The notes under the pieces are model-generated. The model worked only from the letters and a program-made list of their open reading frames with translations. It was not told where the DNA came from and searched no databases. A stretch of DNA of 64,000 nt from JAEUIV01 sp033763795 (GTDB taxonomy: Bacteria > Planctomycetota > Phycisphaerae > Phycisphaerales > UBA1924): positions 1-64,000 of the forward strand of contig JANRJV010000004.1 of the NCBI GenBank assembly GCA_033763795.1, written 5' to 3'. A program made the position numbers and the translations under genes. Every line of letters begins with the position of its first letter. Position 1 is the first letter of the stretch. This document shows positions 34,534 to 43,646 of the stretch, piece after piece.

Positions 34534-37500
34534 TTATTCGAGGGCCTTCCGGAGCGAATCAAGCTGCTCCTTGTAGTCGTCGAGTTCGTCCGAGCGGGCG
34601 CTATCGCTGGCGGAGATCGCCTCGCGGAGCGACCGCCGGGCCGAGGACTTGTCGTCGGCGGCCAGCTGGGCCAGCCCCAGGTGCAGGTTGCCCACGAACC
34701 GCTCCTCGGGGTCGCGGGCGGTCTCGACCGCGCGGGTGAGGATCTCGACGGCCTTGGCGTAGTTCTTCAGCTTGTAGTGGGTCCAGCCCAGGGTATCCAG
34801 GATGGTGGAGGAGTTAGGCCGAAGCGCCGCCGCCTTCTCGGCGTAGGGCAGGCCCGTGGTCGGGTCCCCCAACTGGGCGACGAGGGTGTACGCGAGGTTG
34901 TTGGCCATTTCGAGGTACGCCGGGTTGGCCGTGCCGTTGGGCTGGGCTTCCATCAGCTCGATGGCCTTGCGGGCGGAGTCCACGGACTCCTTGAACGCCT
35001 TATTGGCGTACTGCGAGGTGCTGAGCGCCCGGTAGACCTCGATGCGGGCCGTCTCGTCCAGGTCCTGGGCGAGGAGCTTGTTGAGCTCGCCCTCGAGCAG
35101 CGCGGCGGGGTCCACGCCGCGGCGGGAGCTGATGACGATCGTCTGGAGGAACGGGCTCAGCCCGCCGCCGGACTTGGCGCGAGTCTGCAGCCAGCGGACG
35201 GCCTCTTCGGGCTTACCGCCCTTGAGCGTCGTCAGCTGGTCCATGAAGCGCATCGAGCGCTCCGAGCTCCCGCCCACGATCGACATCGCCTCGGACAGGT
35301 GCTTCTCGGAGAGGTCCTCCTGCCCCGTGTAGGCCCGGGCCCGCGCGCGGAGCATCACGTCGAACAGCGGGTCGCGCTCGTAGCGCCAGCGCTCGGACTC
35401 GGGGGCCGCGGCGGCCTTCTGCTGCGCGTCGGCGATGGTCTTGTCGATCTCCGGGATGAGCTGCTGGACGCGCCGGCGGTCGGGGTTGACGCCCGGGCGC
35501 AGGAGCATGTCGAGCAGGACCACGCCGTTCACGGGGTCGGGCTCGGCCTTGTAGTAGCGCTCCAGGAGGTCGGCCGCTTCCTTGTAGCGGTCGATCCCGC
35601 GCTGGCCCAGGAAGTTGGCCCCCATGCGGAGCCACTTGGTCTCCGTGGGCCGCGCCTCGACGGTGCGGAGCAGCTCCGTCTGCATCTCGGCGATCTTCCC
35701 GTTCATCGCCAGGTCCTTGACGAGCGCGAAGCGCAGGTCGTCGTTGGTCGGGTTCGCGTCGACGGCGGAGCGCAGCGTCGCGGTCGCCTGATCGTTGCGG
35801 CCCAGCTCGCGGAGCAGCGAGTAACGCTGCGTCCACGCCGTCACCTGCGCCGGGCGGAGCTTCGTGACCTGCTCGAGGTCCTGCAGGATGTCGGGGACGA
35901 GGCTGTCGCGGACGCTCTTTTCCTTGGCGTCCATGTTGAACAGGGCGCGCTGGAAGTAGGAGTTGGGGTTGCTGGGGTTCGCGGTGACCGCGCGGTCGTA
36001 GTACTGCCGGGCCGCGCGACGGTCGTCCTTGCCCGCGGCGATGGCGCCCTGGAGCAGCAGCACCTGCAGATCGTCGGGCTCGGTCCTGGCGAGTTCGCTC
36101 ACGAGACGGCTCGCGTCGTCGTAGCGCTGCAGGCGGAGGTAGACCTCCGACATGCGCTTGCGCAGGATGCTCAGCTGCGCGGGGTCGGTCGTGACCTTCA
36201 GAACCTCCTCGTAATGCTTCACGGCCTCGGCGAGAGCGGAGTTGGCCTGCTCACGCAGCTTCTGGCCCAGACCCTGCACGTCCGCGGCTTCGACGCCCTC
36301 GGCGGTCGCCGACTGCTGCGACAGGTTCGTGCCGATGTCGAAGTTCAGGTCGCCCAGCGCGCGGTCGGCCTGCCGGAGCGTGGGGTCCTGCGTCTGCTGG
36401 GCCTGGCGCATGGCCGCCATGGCCTCTTCGACGCGGTTGCGCTTGCGCAGGTAGTCGGCGTAGGCGAGATACGCCGTCGTGCTGGCGGCGGGATCGAGCC
36501 CCTTGGCGATGTAGTCCTGGAAGGCCTTGGCCCCGCCGTCGATGTCGCCCTGAGCCGACAGCGTCTCGGCGCGGAGCGACGCCACGACCAGCGGGTTGAT
36601 CCCCTCGACCTTGGAGAGCTGTTCGAGGGCGGCGTTGGCCTCGTCGAACTTCTTCTCGAGCGTGAGGAGCTGCGCCAGGGCCGCGAGGTTCGGGCCGTTC
36701 TGCGGGTCGGCGGTCGCCATCTCCTTGCGGGCCGCCAGGGCGCGGCCGCGGTCGCCGTACTGCGCTTCGAGGCCCATCCACAGCGCCACGAGCTCGCGGT
36801 TGGCGGGGTGGAAGCGCAGGATGCCCTCCTCGGGCGAGATCACCTTCAGCGCCTCGGCGCCGCGGTTGCTCTGGATCAGGACCTCCGCGTAATCGCGGGC
36901 GATGGACACGTCGTCCGGCTTGCCCTCGTAGGAGCGCTTGAACGCCTCGATCGCTTCGGGCAGGCGCCCGGCCGCCTTGTACGACTGGGCCAGCAGCTTG
37001 CGGGCCGTCGGGTTGAACGGGACGCGCTTCACCGCCGTCTCGAAGGTCGACACGGCCGCGGCCAGCTTCTCGGGCCTGTCCGCGCCTTCGACCAGTTCCA
37101 GTCGGCCCTGGTACAGCAGCCCGCCCAGCTGATCCACGTCCAGCTTGGCCGCCTGCTGCGCGATCGCCTGGGCCTTCGTGTAATCCCTGCGGTTGAGCGC
37201 GACGACGAACGCCATGTCGATCACCCGCGGATCGTCGGGCGCCAGGCGCTCGGCCTCGGACAGAGCCTTCTGCGCCTCCTCCGTGCGCCCGGCCTGCAGG
37301 AACACGTTGAACCGCTCGAGCTCCTTTATCCCGGGCGGCAGGTCGGACTGCTCAACGATCGTGAGCGCCGCCTCGACCGGGTCCTTGATCTTGAGCTGCG
37401 TCAGGGCCTGCTTCACGAACTGATCGTCGGGCGCCTTCTTCTGCAGCGCTTCCAGGCGGGCGATCGCGTCCTCGCGCCGCCCCTCGCGGATGTCGAGCTG

Positions 37501-39318
37501 GACGATCTCGTTGATCAGACGCCGGTCCTCGGGGTGGCTCTTGAGCAGCGCCTCGATCCGGTCGCGGGCGCCGGCGAGGTTGCCCTCGTCGCGCATCTTC
37601 CGCGCGCCGATCACGCCCGCCACGATGGGGTCCAGCGTTGCGTCGCCCTCGGTGCCCCCCGACATCATGGCGCGGATGCTGGAGACGCGCTCCTGATACT
37701 GCGCGTTGTCGGCGTCGACCTTCAGGGCCGCCTGGTACGACTGCAGCGCGTCCTCGAAGCGTCCCATGCGGATGTAGACCTCGCCCAGCGTGGCGTTGGT
37801 CCACGCGAGCGTCGGGGCCGCGTCGCGCATCTCCTGGAGGACGAGCCGGGCCTCCCCGTAGTTCCCCTGTGCGACGAGCGCCTGCGCGAGGATCTGGAGA
37901 ACCTCCAGCGAGCGGGCCCCCGCGTCCGTGCCGCGGGAGCTGTCGCGCAGCTCCGAGAGCCTGGCGACGGTCTCGTCGTAGCGCTTCTCGGCGAAGGCGA
38001 TCTTCGCGTCGCGGAGCAGCAGCTGCTCCTTGCCGCGGACGCCGGCGAGCTGATAGAGCTGCTCGCGGTAGGCCTTGGCGCGCGTCAGGGCCGCGGCCCG
38101 CGCCTCGTCCGTGTCGGCGTCGTTCCACTGCGAGATGGCGCAGTCGATCTGGAACGCCATCGCCGACATGCGCTGGCTGGGCAGGACGAGACCCTCGAGG
38201 CTGACGGGCAGGTCCGGCAGGTCGATGACCTTCTGGAACTGGGCGATGGCCTCCTCGAGCTTGCCGCCCTGCTGGAGCAGCACGCCCTTGTTCATCATCA
38301 GGCCCGCGTCGGTCGGGCGGTTCTGCAGGGCGCGCTCGACCACCGCCGTCAGCCCCGGGATGGCTTCCTTCCCGGCGACGCGGATGACCGTCGCGACCAG
38401 CCGCTCGACGTGCTCGGTGGGCACCTTGGCGGGGTCCGCCGCGAGGGTGATGTCGACCAGCTTCATGGCGTCGGCGTTGAGCGACTCGATGATCTTCAGC
38501 CGCTCCTCGTTGTTCTGCACGATGCGCAGCCGGTCGCTCTGGTTGGCCGCGAACGCCGCCAGCGCCGCCTCGGGCGAGTCGGGCATGTCGGCGATGAGCT
38601 TGTCCGTCAGCTCGCGGGCCTTGAGCCGGGGCGCTTCCTCGAGGTCGGGGCGGCGGTCGCCGCGGAAGCGCTCGGCCTCGGAGAGATACCAGCGGATCTG
38701 CGCGATGCGGCTGGTCAGGTCTGCCGGGTTGGCGGCGATGGCGCTCTCCAGGTCCTTGAGGGCCTGGTTGCGGTCCTCCTCCTCGACGGTCAGGAGGGTC
38801 ATGCGGTCGGCCTGGGCCGCGCCGCGGATCGCCGCGACCTTCTTGGTGATCGGGTCGTCGGGGTCGAGGTCGCGCAGCCGCTCGGTGGCCTCGGCGATGA
38901 TGAGCTCGAGCCCCTGGCGCGAGAGCGTGGCGGCGCGCACGAAGCGGTCGATCTCCGAGACGTAGTCGAGCTGGGCCTGCGGGTCCGAAGCGCGGAGGAC
39001 CGCGATCTTGCGCAGGATGTTGCGGTAGAAGGTGTACTCGTTCTCGTAGCGGGCCCGGTTGTCGGGCGTCACCTTGAGCAGCGTGTCCTTCCACTTCTGG
39101 AGCCACTCGAGGTTGTTGTTGTCCTTGCCGACGGCGCGCTCGTAGAGCTTGGCCGCCTGCTGGTAGTCGCCGGCCGCCGCGAGCGCGTCGCCCTTGGTCA
39201 CCCAGCGCTGCGCCCGGCCCGAGAGCACGCTGTACGCCGCCACAACCGCGCCGCTCAGCAGCACGAGGAGCACGGCCGACAGAATCACCAGGAACTTCAT
39301 GTTCGCGCGCGACGCCAT
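34534..39318 (-). CDS. Giant TPR-repeat protein of the exosortase/exopolysaccharide locus
   Basis: 1594 residues. An N-terminal membrane anchor (about 7-31) carries no lipobox. The rest is built from tetratricopeptide repeats from about 35 to the C-terminus, with recurrent A-x2-Y-x-R/A-A...P units. Similar long TPR proteins (PrsT-type) are found next to exosortase genes and are thought to organise secretion of polysaccharide and of sorted proteins. Here the membrane anchor would place the repeats outside the cytoplasm. An AAAGG lies about 9 nt before the ATG; a second in-frame ATG is at 39300. The gap to EpsI is 142 bp. Confidence 0.88.
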   Translation of the reverse strand: MASRANMKFLVILSAVLLVLLSGAVVAAYSVLSGRAQRWVTKGDALAAAGDYQQAAKLYERAVGKDNNNLEWLQKWKDTLLKVTPDNRARYENEYTFYRNILRKIAVLRASDPQAQLDYVSEIDRFVRAATLSRQGLELIIAEATERLRDLDPDDPITKKVAAIRGAAQADRMTLLTVEEEDRNQALKDLESAIAANPADLTSRIAQIRWYLSEAERFRGDRRPDLEEAPRLKARELTDKLIADMPDSPEAALAAFAANQSDRLRIVQNNEERLKIIESLNADAMKLVDITLAADPAKVPTEHVERLVATVIRVAGKEAIPGLTAVVERALQNRPTDAGLMMNKGVLLQQGGKLEEAIAQFQKVIDLPDLPVSLEGLVLPSQRMSAMAFQIDCAISQWNDADTDEARAAALTRAKAYREQLYQLAGVRGKEQLLLRDAKIAFAEKRYDETVARLSELRDSSRGTDAGARSLEVLQILAQALVAQGNYGEARLVLQEMRDAAPTLAWTNATLGEVYIRMGRFEDALQSYQAALKVDADNAQYQERVSSIRAMMSGGTEGDATLDPIVAGVIGARKMRDEGNLAGARDRIEALLKSHPEDRRLINEIVQLDIREGRREDAIARLEALQKKAPDDQFVKQALTQLKIKDPVEAALTIVEQSDLPPGIKELERFNVFLQAGRTEEAQKALSEAERLAPDDPRVIDMAFVVALNRRDYTKAQAIAQQAAKLDVDQLGGLLYQGRLELVEGADRPEKLAAAVSTFETAVKRVPFNPTARKLLAQSYKAAGRLPEAIEAFKRSYEGKPDDVSIARDYAEVLIQSNRGAEALKVISPEEGILRFHPANRELVALWMGLEAQYGDRGRALAARKEMATADPQNGPNLAALAQLLTLEKKFDEANAALEQLSKVEGINPLVVASLRAETLSAQGDIDGGAKAFQDYIAKGLDPAASTTAYLAYADYLRKRNRVEEAMAAMRQAQQTQDPTLRQADRALGDLNFDIGTNLSQQSATAEGVEAADVQGLGQKLREQANSALAEAVKHYEEVLKVTTDPAQLSILRKRMSEVYLRLQRYDDASRLVSELARTEPDDLQVLLLQGAIAAGKDDRRAARQYYDRAVTANPSNPNSYFQRALFNMDAKEKSVRDSLVPDILQDLEQVTKLRPAQVTAWTQRYSLLRELGRNDQATATLRSAVDANPTNDDLRFALVKDLAMNGKIAEMQTELLRTVEARPTETKWLRMGANFLGQRGIDRYKEAADLLERYYKAEPDPVNGVVLLDMLLRPGVNPDRRRVQQLIPEIDKTIADAQQKAAAAPESERWRYERDPLFDVMLRARARAYTGQEDLSEKHLSEAMSIVGGSSERSMRFMDQLTTLKGGKPEEAVRWLQTRAKSGGGLSPFLQTIVISSRRGVDPAALLEGELNKLLAQDLDETARIEVYRALSTSQYANKAFKESVDSARKAIELMEAQPNGTANPAYLEMANNLAYTLVAQLGDPTTGLPYAEKAAALRPNSSTILDTLGWTHYKLKNYAKAVEILTRAVETARDPEERFVGNLHLGLAQLAADDKSSARRSLREAISASDSARSDELDDYKEQLDSLRKALE

Positions 39319-39460
39319 TTCTCAACCTTTCAAAGCCGTCGGCCGCTCCGGGGAGACGCGCCCCCCGACCGCCGACACTTGTGTGTGCTGCCTCGCCCGG
39401 GCGCTGCCGCCCGGGACGACCTCCTGCATCTTCCGTCCGCCCAGCCCCACGCCGCGCGGC

Positions 39461-40378
39461 TCATCGTGAACTCGAAGCGCCGCCGGCCGAGGCCGACGCC
39501 CCCCGGGGATTGTCGGGCGGGTACCGGCCCTCGGTCACCTCGACCCAGTCCGGCACTCGCAGCATCAGATCCGGGAACAGATCGTCGAGCATCCGCCCGG
39601 CGATCTCCGCCAGCTCTTCCGCCGACTCGACAGTCGGGCTGAGGAACTGGATCTTCGCATAGTACGCGTAGTCGTCCTGCAGCCGGAACGCCAGCAGGCG
39701 GACGTCGTCGGCGCTGGGCGCCACGCCGCCGTTGGCCAGGAAGAAATACCCCGCGAAGAGCGACTGCTTGGCCTGCGCGTCGCGGAAGGGCGTGACGCGC
39801 ATCTGCAGCTTCTCGACCCCGATGGGCAGCCTCACCCGGCTGGGCACGCGCGCGTTCCGCGCCGTCCAGACCCTCGAACCGTCGGCCAGCGGCGGGAGGT
39901 CCGGGTCCGGGACCAGCCGCGACATGTCGATCGGCACCGGGACGGTCCGCGTCGCGCCCGCGTACTCCATGCCCCCGCCCACGAGGCACCGCTCGGGAAC
40001 GTGGGGCACGGTGTCGATCATCCCCGTGTAGTACGCCGCGTGCAGCTGCACCGCCACCTCGGGCTCGACGGGCTTGCCCGCCGCGTCGACCCCGACGTAC
40101 CAGCGCGTGACGTAGTTCTCCGTCCCCAGCTCGGCGAGCCCCTCGGCGCTCATCACCTCGTCGCGCACCATCTTCCACCCCGCCAGCTCCGTGGGCAGCG
40201 TGTGGAACTTCAGCCCGCTCCGCGGCTGGATGGGCATCTTGTTGAGCTGCAGCTTCAGCGCCGAGATTATCGACCCCAACCCCAGCGCCGACGCGACGAG
40301 CACGGCGAGCGCGACCGAGGCCGCGACGGCCAGGCCTCGGCTGGGCCGCGCGGAAGATGGAACGCTCTGAACGCTCAT
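39461..40378 (-). CDS. EpsI-family exosortase-associated protein (DUF3485)
   Basis: 305 residues with one N-terminal membrane segment (about 16-38). The rest fits EpsI (DUF3485): LPTELAGW near residue 62, a YYTGMIDTVPHVPERCLVGGG block around 118-138, where family members have a conserved HxPxxCLPGxGW, and a YFFLANGG block. EpsI is found fused to or next to exosortases; its exact role in polysaccharide or protein export is unknown. Its ATG overlaps the exosortase TGA in an ATGA arrangement (40375-40378), which implies translational coupling. Confidence 0.9.
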   Translation of the reverse strand: MSVQSVPSSARPSRGLAVAASVALAVLVASALGLGSIISALKLQLNKMPIQPRSGLKFHTLPTELAGWKMVRDEVMSAEGLAELGTENYVTRWYVGVDAAGKPVEPEVAVQLHAAYYTGMIDTVPHVPERCLVGGGMEYAGATRTVPVPIDMSRLVPDPDLPPLADGSRVWTARNARVPSRVRLPIGVEKLQMRVTPFRDAQAKQSLFAGYFFLANGGVAPSADDVRLLAFRLQDDYAYYAKIQFLSPTVESAEELAEIAGRMLDDLFPDLMLRVPDWVEVTEGRYPPDNPRGASASAGGASSSR

Positions 40379-41310
40379 GCCGTTGCTCCCGGGGCCGGCG
40401 CCGCCAGCTGGTTCCCCAGCGCCTTCAGCAGCCACACGCAGCCCATGAACAGGAAGAACGCCGGGATCAGCAGCAGTGTTCCGATGAACGTGTGCGCCCC
40501 GCCCACCGCCAGGTCCGCGTCAAAGAGCGTCGCGACCCCCAGCACCGCCACACGCACGATGTTCATGAGGAGCGCCACGGGGATCGCCAGCAGGCAGACC
40601 GCGATGCGCTGCCACCACAGCCGGCACGACAGGAACGCGACCGCCACCGCCAGCGCGATGAACGCCACGACCATGCGCATGCCCGCGCACGCGTCCGCCA
40701 CGTTCAGCGGCGTGACCTCCCCCCCGTGATACACGTTCAGGATGTTCCCGTTGATGTCCGTGTCGACCTGGATCAGGTTGAGCAGCGCCCACGCCCCCTG
40801 CGACGCCAGCAGCTTCAGCCCCCACGTGATCTTCAGCATGATCGCTTCGGAGATCGTGACCGCGAAGCCCAGGTACGCCAGCGGGAACACCATGATCGGG
40901 AAGACCCGCGGCCCCAGCAGCAGCATGCTCAGCCCCGCCAGCGCCAGGATCATCGCGAAGCCCTGGAACATGTGATTGGGGTAGCCCGTCAAGAAATAGA
41001 CGTAGGTGACGATGCCCATGAGCATCACGCCCAGCCCGGGCCAGAAGGGCTCGATGCCCGCGCGCACAATCTCGTCGCGCCGCTGCCAGACGTAGAAGCC
41101 GCTGATCAGGGGAACGATGTAGGCGTGCCCCCAGTCTTCGAAGTGGTGGTAGCTCCAGCCGCCGGTCCCGAACTGGCGCAGGATCCAGCGGAAGAAGACC
41201 GCCGCGAACGCCAGGACGAGCGCGCCGATAACCAGCTGCGCGCCCAGGCTCGCCCGCGCCGCGCGGGCGGGCAACGCCTGAGGAGCCGCATTGGACGCAA
41301 GCGTCGTCAT
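40375..41310 (-). CDS. Exosortase (PEP-CTERM-type transpeptidase)
   Basis: 311 residues with about eight membrane segments. Exosortases cut proteins at a C-terminal PEP-CTERM-like signal and are thought to attach them to the surface polysaccharide. The predicted catalytic triad is intact: C208 in DACAGMR, R253 in LLMNIVRVAVLG and H273 in AHTFIG. The SYHHFEDWGHAYIVPL segment near the N-terminus is also typical. The ATG at 41310 is preferred because the upstream extension is not family-like. It lies 217 bp after the export lipoprotein gene and overlaps epsI. A candidate substrate is encoded at 49359-50147. Confidence 0.92.
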   Translation of the reverse strand: MTTLASNAAPQALPARAARASLGAQLVIGALVLAFAAVFFRWILRQFGTGGWSYHHFEDWGHAYIVPLISGFYVWQRRDEIVRAGIEPFWPGLGVMLMGIVTYVYFLTGYPNHMFQGFAMILALAGLSMLLLGPRVFPIMVFPLAYLGFAVTISEAIMLKITWGLKLLASQGAWALLNLIQVDTDINGNILNVYHGGEVTPLNVADACAGMRMVVAFIALAVAVAFLSCRLWWQRIAVCLLAIPVALLMNIVRVAVLGVATLFDADLAVGGAHTFIGTLLLIPAFFLFMGCVWLLKALGNQLAAPAPGATA

Positions 41311-41527
41311 CCGGTCGTCGAGTCTCCCGAAGGTCCGGCCCTGCGCCGAACTCGCCCGTGCCCCCAAGGAACAACTCCGCCCGGCCACGATCGGCCGTCG
41401 CACCGCCCGTCTTACGACCTTCCGTGCGCCCGGTTCGGCGTCATGCCTGGCAAAGCCTCCCCACTGGACGGGAGGACTGCTTTCGGACCCATCCGTCAAC
41501 AGGACCCGGCCCGTCAGTTTACCCGGC

Positions 41528-43279
41528 TCAGTTGCCGAACCGGTCGGTGGGCGGAGCGCCGAAGACGTCGTTGCCGAAGTTCCGATCCAAAAGGAACCCG
41601 AACCCGTACGACGCCCGGAGCCCGCCTCGAACGACCGCCAGGGGCGTCGCCCAGAAGTTCGTGCCCACGTTGACCAGGTCGTCGGGCTTCAGGAACAGGT
41701 CGGGCTGCGTGCCCTCGGCGATCGCCCGCAGATTCAGGCGGATCGTCGCCTGGCGGTCGTCGCCCACCATGCGGATAAGGTCCACGCGCTCGGGGATCGC
41801 GATGGGGCTGAGCCCGCCGGCCGAGGCGATCAGTCGCTGCAGCGTCAGCTTGCCCGTGAAAGGAAGCTGGTAGACGCCCGGGCGGTTGACGCCGGGGCCC
41901 GTCAGATAAATGAACCCCTGCTTGGGGCCGGGAACGCTGATCGCATCGCCCGCACGGATCACGAGGTTGTACTGCGCGACGCCCTGGATCAGCGGCGCCA
42001 CCGGCACCTCGATCACGCGCTGCGTGACCACGTCAGAAGCGGTGTCGGCGCTCTTGAGCGGATCGTCGCTCTCGGGAAGACCCGTCCCCGCCGAGCCTCC
42101 CTGCTGGATGACCTGCACCCACTCCCCGTTCAGGAACATCCACTTGCCCTGACCCGCCACGGCGGGGGTCGCGCCCGCGGCGGGGCTCGACATTCCGTTG
42201 GTCGCGGCGGGGGTTCCGGGGGTGCCGGGGGTTCCGGGGGGCCCGGACAGAGTGCGCGGCGGGACGTCATCGTCCGGCAGATCGATCGGCGGGTCGGACT
42301 GCATCACCGCCGGCGAGACCGGCCGCGCACGCCTGAGCACGCCGGGCGTTGCCGGCGGCGGATCTTCCGCGGGCGACTCGGGCTCGAGCAGCGATTCCAG
42401 ATTCTCATCGCCCGACGGCGGCGTCGTCTGGATCTCGCTCTTGGGCGTCGGGGGCGCCGTCTCGTCGGCGGGGCGCGGCTGCGCCTCGTCCTCCGTCAGC
42501 CCCTCGATCAGATCGATCAGGCTCTCGCCCTGCTCGGGGCTCGGCGCCACCTTCGGGGCGCCGGCCGTCCCCGTCGGAGCTTCCGCGGCTTTCGCGGGCT
42601 GCCCCAGCGAGACCTGACGAATGATGTACACCTTGTCGATCGTGGGCGACACGCCACCGGCGTCCGTGATCGCTTCTAGCAGGCGGTAGTCCGGCCCCGG
42701 GACCGCATACCGGCCCACACGGTCGACCAGGCCGAAGATGCTGAACGTCGCCTGCCGGGCCCCGGGAACCTGCACCTCGACCAGCGGATCCGACAGAATC
42801 CCCGCGTCGACGATCGCTTGCGCAATCGCCCGCTCGGCCTCGGCCCGCGTCAGCTTGTTGATGAAGACCTCGCCGATCTGAGGCAGCGCGATGTAGCCCC
42901 GGGGGTCGACGAGCTGCTCGAACCGCGCCTCACGCCCGGACTCGTAGAAGTCCAGGATGATGATTACCATGCCGTCGCCCGGACCGACGCGGTATTCCGC
43001 GACCTCCGGCAGCAGATCCTCGGGCATGACGGGCGTGACGTCCACGAACTCGCCCGTGTCGCGCTCGATGACGTCGATCCGCTCCAGGATGGGGACGATC
43101 GTGGGAGTCTTCTCCCACCGGCCGATCACCGAGGGATCGATGAACGAGTCGGACTCGCATCCGGCAACGCCCACCAGCGCAGCGGCGATCGCCGCCGTCC
43201 CGAGCAGGCGGACAGCCCTGCCCTCGCTCCGGACCAGACAAGCCGCTCGGTTGCTTCGTCGCACGGGTCGAGTCGGCAC
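41528..43279 (-). CDS. Outer-membrane polysaccharide export lipoprotein (Wza-like, SLBB)
   Basis: 583 residues. The GTG at 43279 is chosen because GGAGGAG lies 6 nt before it and the protein then starts with a lipoprotein signal (lipobox VGVAGC, C41). A Poly_export domain follows (YRVGPGDGM to about residue 175), then an SLBB domain (GLVDRVGRYAVPG...LLEAITDAGG), a low-complexity Pro/Glu/Thr region (about 270-410, with a GPPGTPGTPGTPA stretch) and a second SLBB domain (GPGVNRPGVYQLP). Members form the outer-membrane exit for polysaccharide. It is the first gene of the exosortase/EPS run and has its own promoter. Confidence 0.9.
   Translation of the reverse strand: MPTRPVRRSNRAACLVRSEGRAVRLLGTAAIAAALVGVAGCESDSFIDPSVIGRWEKTPTIVPILERIDVIERDTGEFVDVTPVMPEDLLPEVAEYRVGPGDGMVIIILDFYESGREARFEQLVDPRGYIALPQIGEVFINKLTRAEAERAIAQAIVDAGILSDPLVEVQVPGARQATFSIFGLVDRVGRYAVPGPDYRLLEAITDAGGVSPTIDKVYIIRQVSLGQPAKAAEAPTGTAGAPKVAPSPEQGESLIDLIEGLTEDEAQPRPADETAPPTPKSEIQTTPPSGDENLESLLEPESPAEDPPPATPGVLRRARPVSPAVMQSDPPIDLPDDDVPPRTLSGPPGTPGTPGTPAATNGMSSPAAGATPAVAGQGKWMFLNGEWVQVIQQGGSAGTGLPESDDPLKSADTASDVVTQRVIEVPVAPLIQGVAQYNLVIRAGDAISVPGPKQGFIYLTGPGVNRPGVYQLPFTGKLTLQRLIASAGGLSPIAIPERVDLIRMVGDDRQATIRLNLRAIAEGTQPDLFLKPDDLVNVGTNFWATPLAVVRGGLRASYGFGFLLDRNFGNDVFGAPPTDRFGN
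42215..42245 (-). repeat. Gly/Pro-rich minisatellite in the export lipoprotein gene
   Basis: Short G-rich repeats (based on gggggttcc and gggggtgcc) encode the GTPGTP stretch. Length could vary by slippage. Confidence 0.6.
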
Positions 43280-43361
43280 GAGCGACTCCTCCAATAGATC
43301 AACTGTCGCGGCCACTCGGCTCACGCCGGGGATTCCTCTCGCGGCGCGGCGAGGTACGGCA

Positions 43362-43390
43362 ACACTAACATCGGGCGAATACCTGTCAAC
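43362..43390 (-). promoter_or_regulatory. Sigma-70-like promoter TTGACA-17-TAGTGT for the exosortase/EPS locus
   Basis: On the minus strand a perfect TTGACA (43385-43390) is 17 bp from TAGTGT (43362-43367). A start near 43355 gives a leader of about 75 nt to the GTG at 43279. It is one of two perfect -35 boxes with a 17-bp spacer that I found in the window. Confidence 0.6.
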
Positions 43391-43632
43391 CATCCAAGAG
43401 CTTTGCTCAGCGTCGCACTCCACCGGCCTGTGCGCCCAAGGTTCAACCACTGCTCCGACACGCCCCCGCCCCGCCCCCAAGGGTGGGCCGCGACGCACGC
43501 ATCGGCACGCACGTTATCGACCGCTCCACGTACCTCCATTCAGCCCGAGCGGTTCGCCGCCGCAAGGAACTTCTCTGATTCGGACTCCGCCGGACCCGCA
43601 ATCTCCAGAGAGGGACCGGCCCCGACCACTCC

Positions 43633-43638
43633 TATACT
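43633..43638 (+). promoter_or_regulatory. -10-like TATACT, 8 nt from the lipA start codon
   Basis: TATACT is followed by TGGTCACG and the ATG. Transcription is predicted to start at or 1-2 nt before the start codon. Confidence 0.5.
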
Positions 43639-43646
43639 TGGTCACG

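Larger units (their letters stand above)
43280..43646. other. Divergent intergenic region (367 bp)
   Basis: It holds a minus-strand promoter (43362-43390) for the exosortase locus and a plus-strand -10-like TATACT (43633-43638) for lipA. The rest is GC-rich spacer without a plausible coding frame. Confidence 0.7.

Noticed and set aside
34435..39642. A 1735-codon open frame on the plus strand opposite the TPR gene, and similar long antisense frames opposite the VCBS gene (14136-16661), the PQQ gene (24161-27334), the kinase-like gene (31233-34271) and the propeller genes (61083-63950).
   Set aside because: They are frame shadows caused by strong GC bias at third codon positions. They have no ribosome sites, no domain-like sequence, and mirror the repeats of the real genes.
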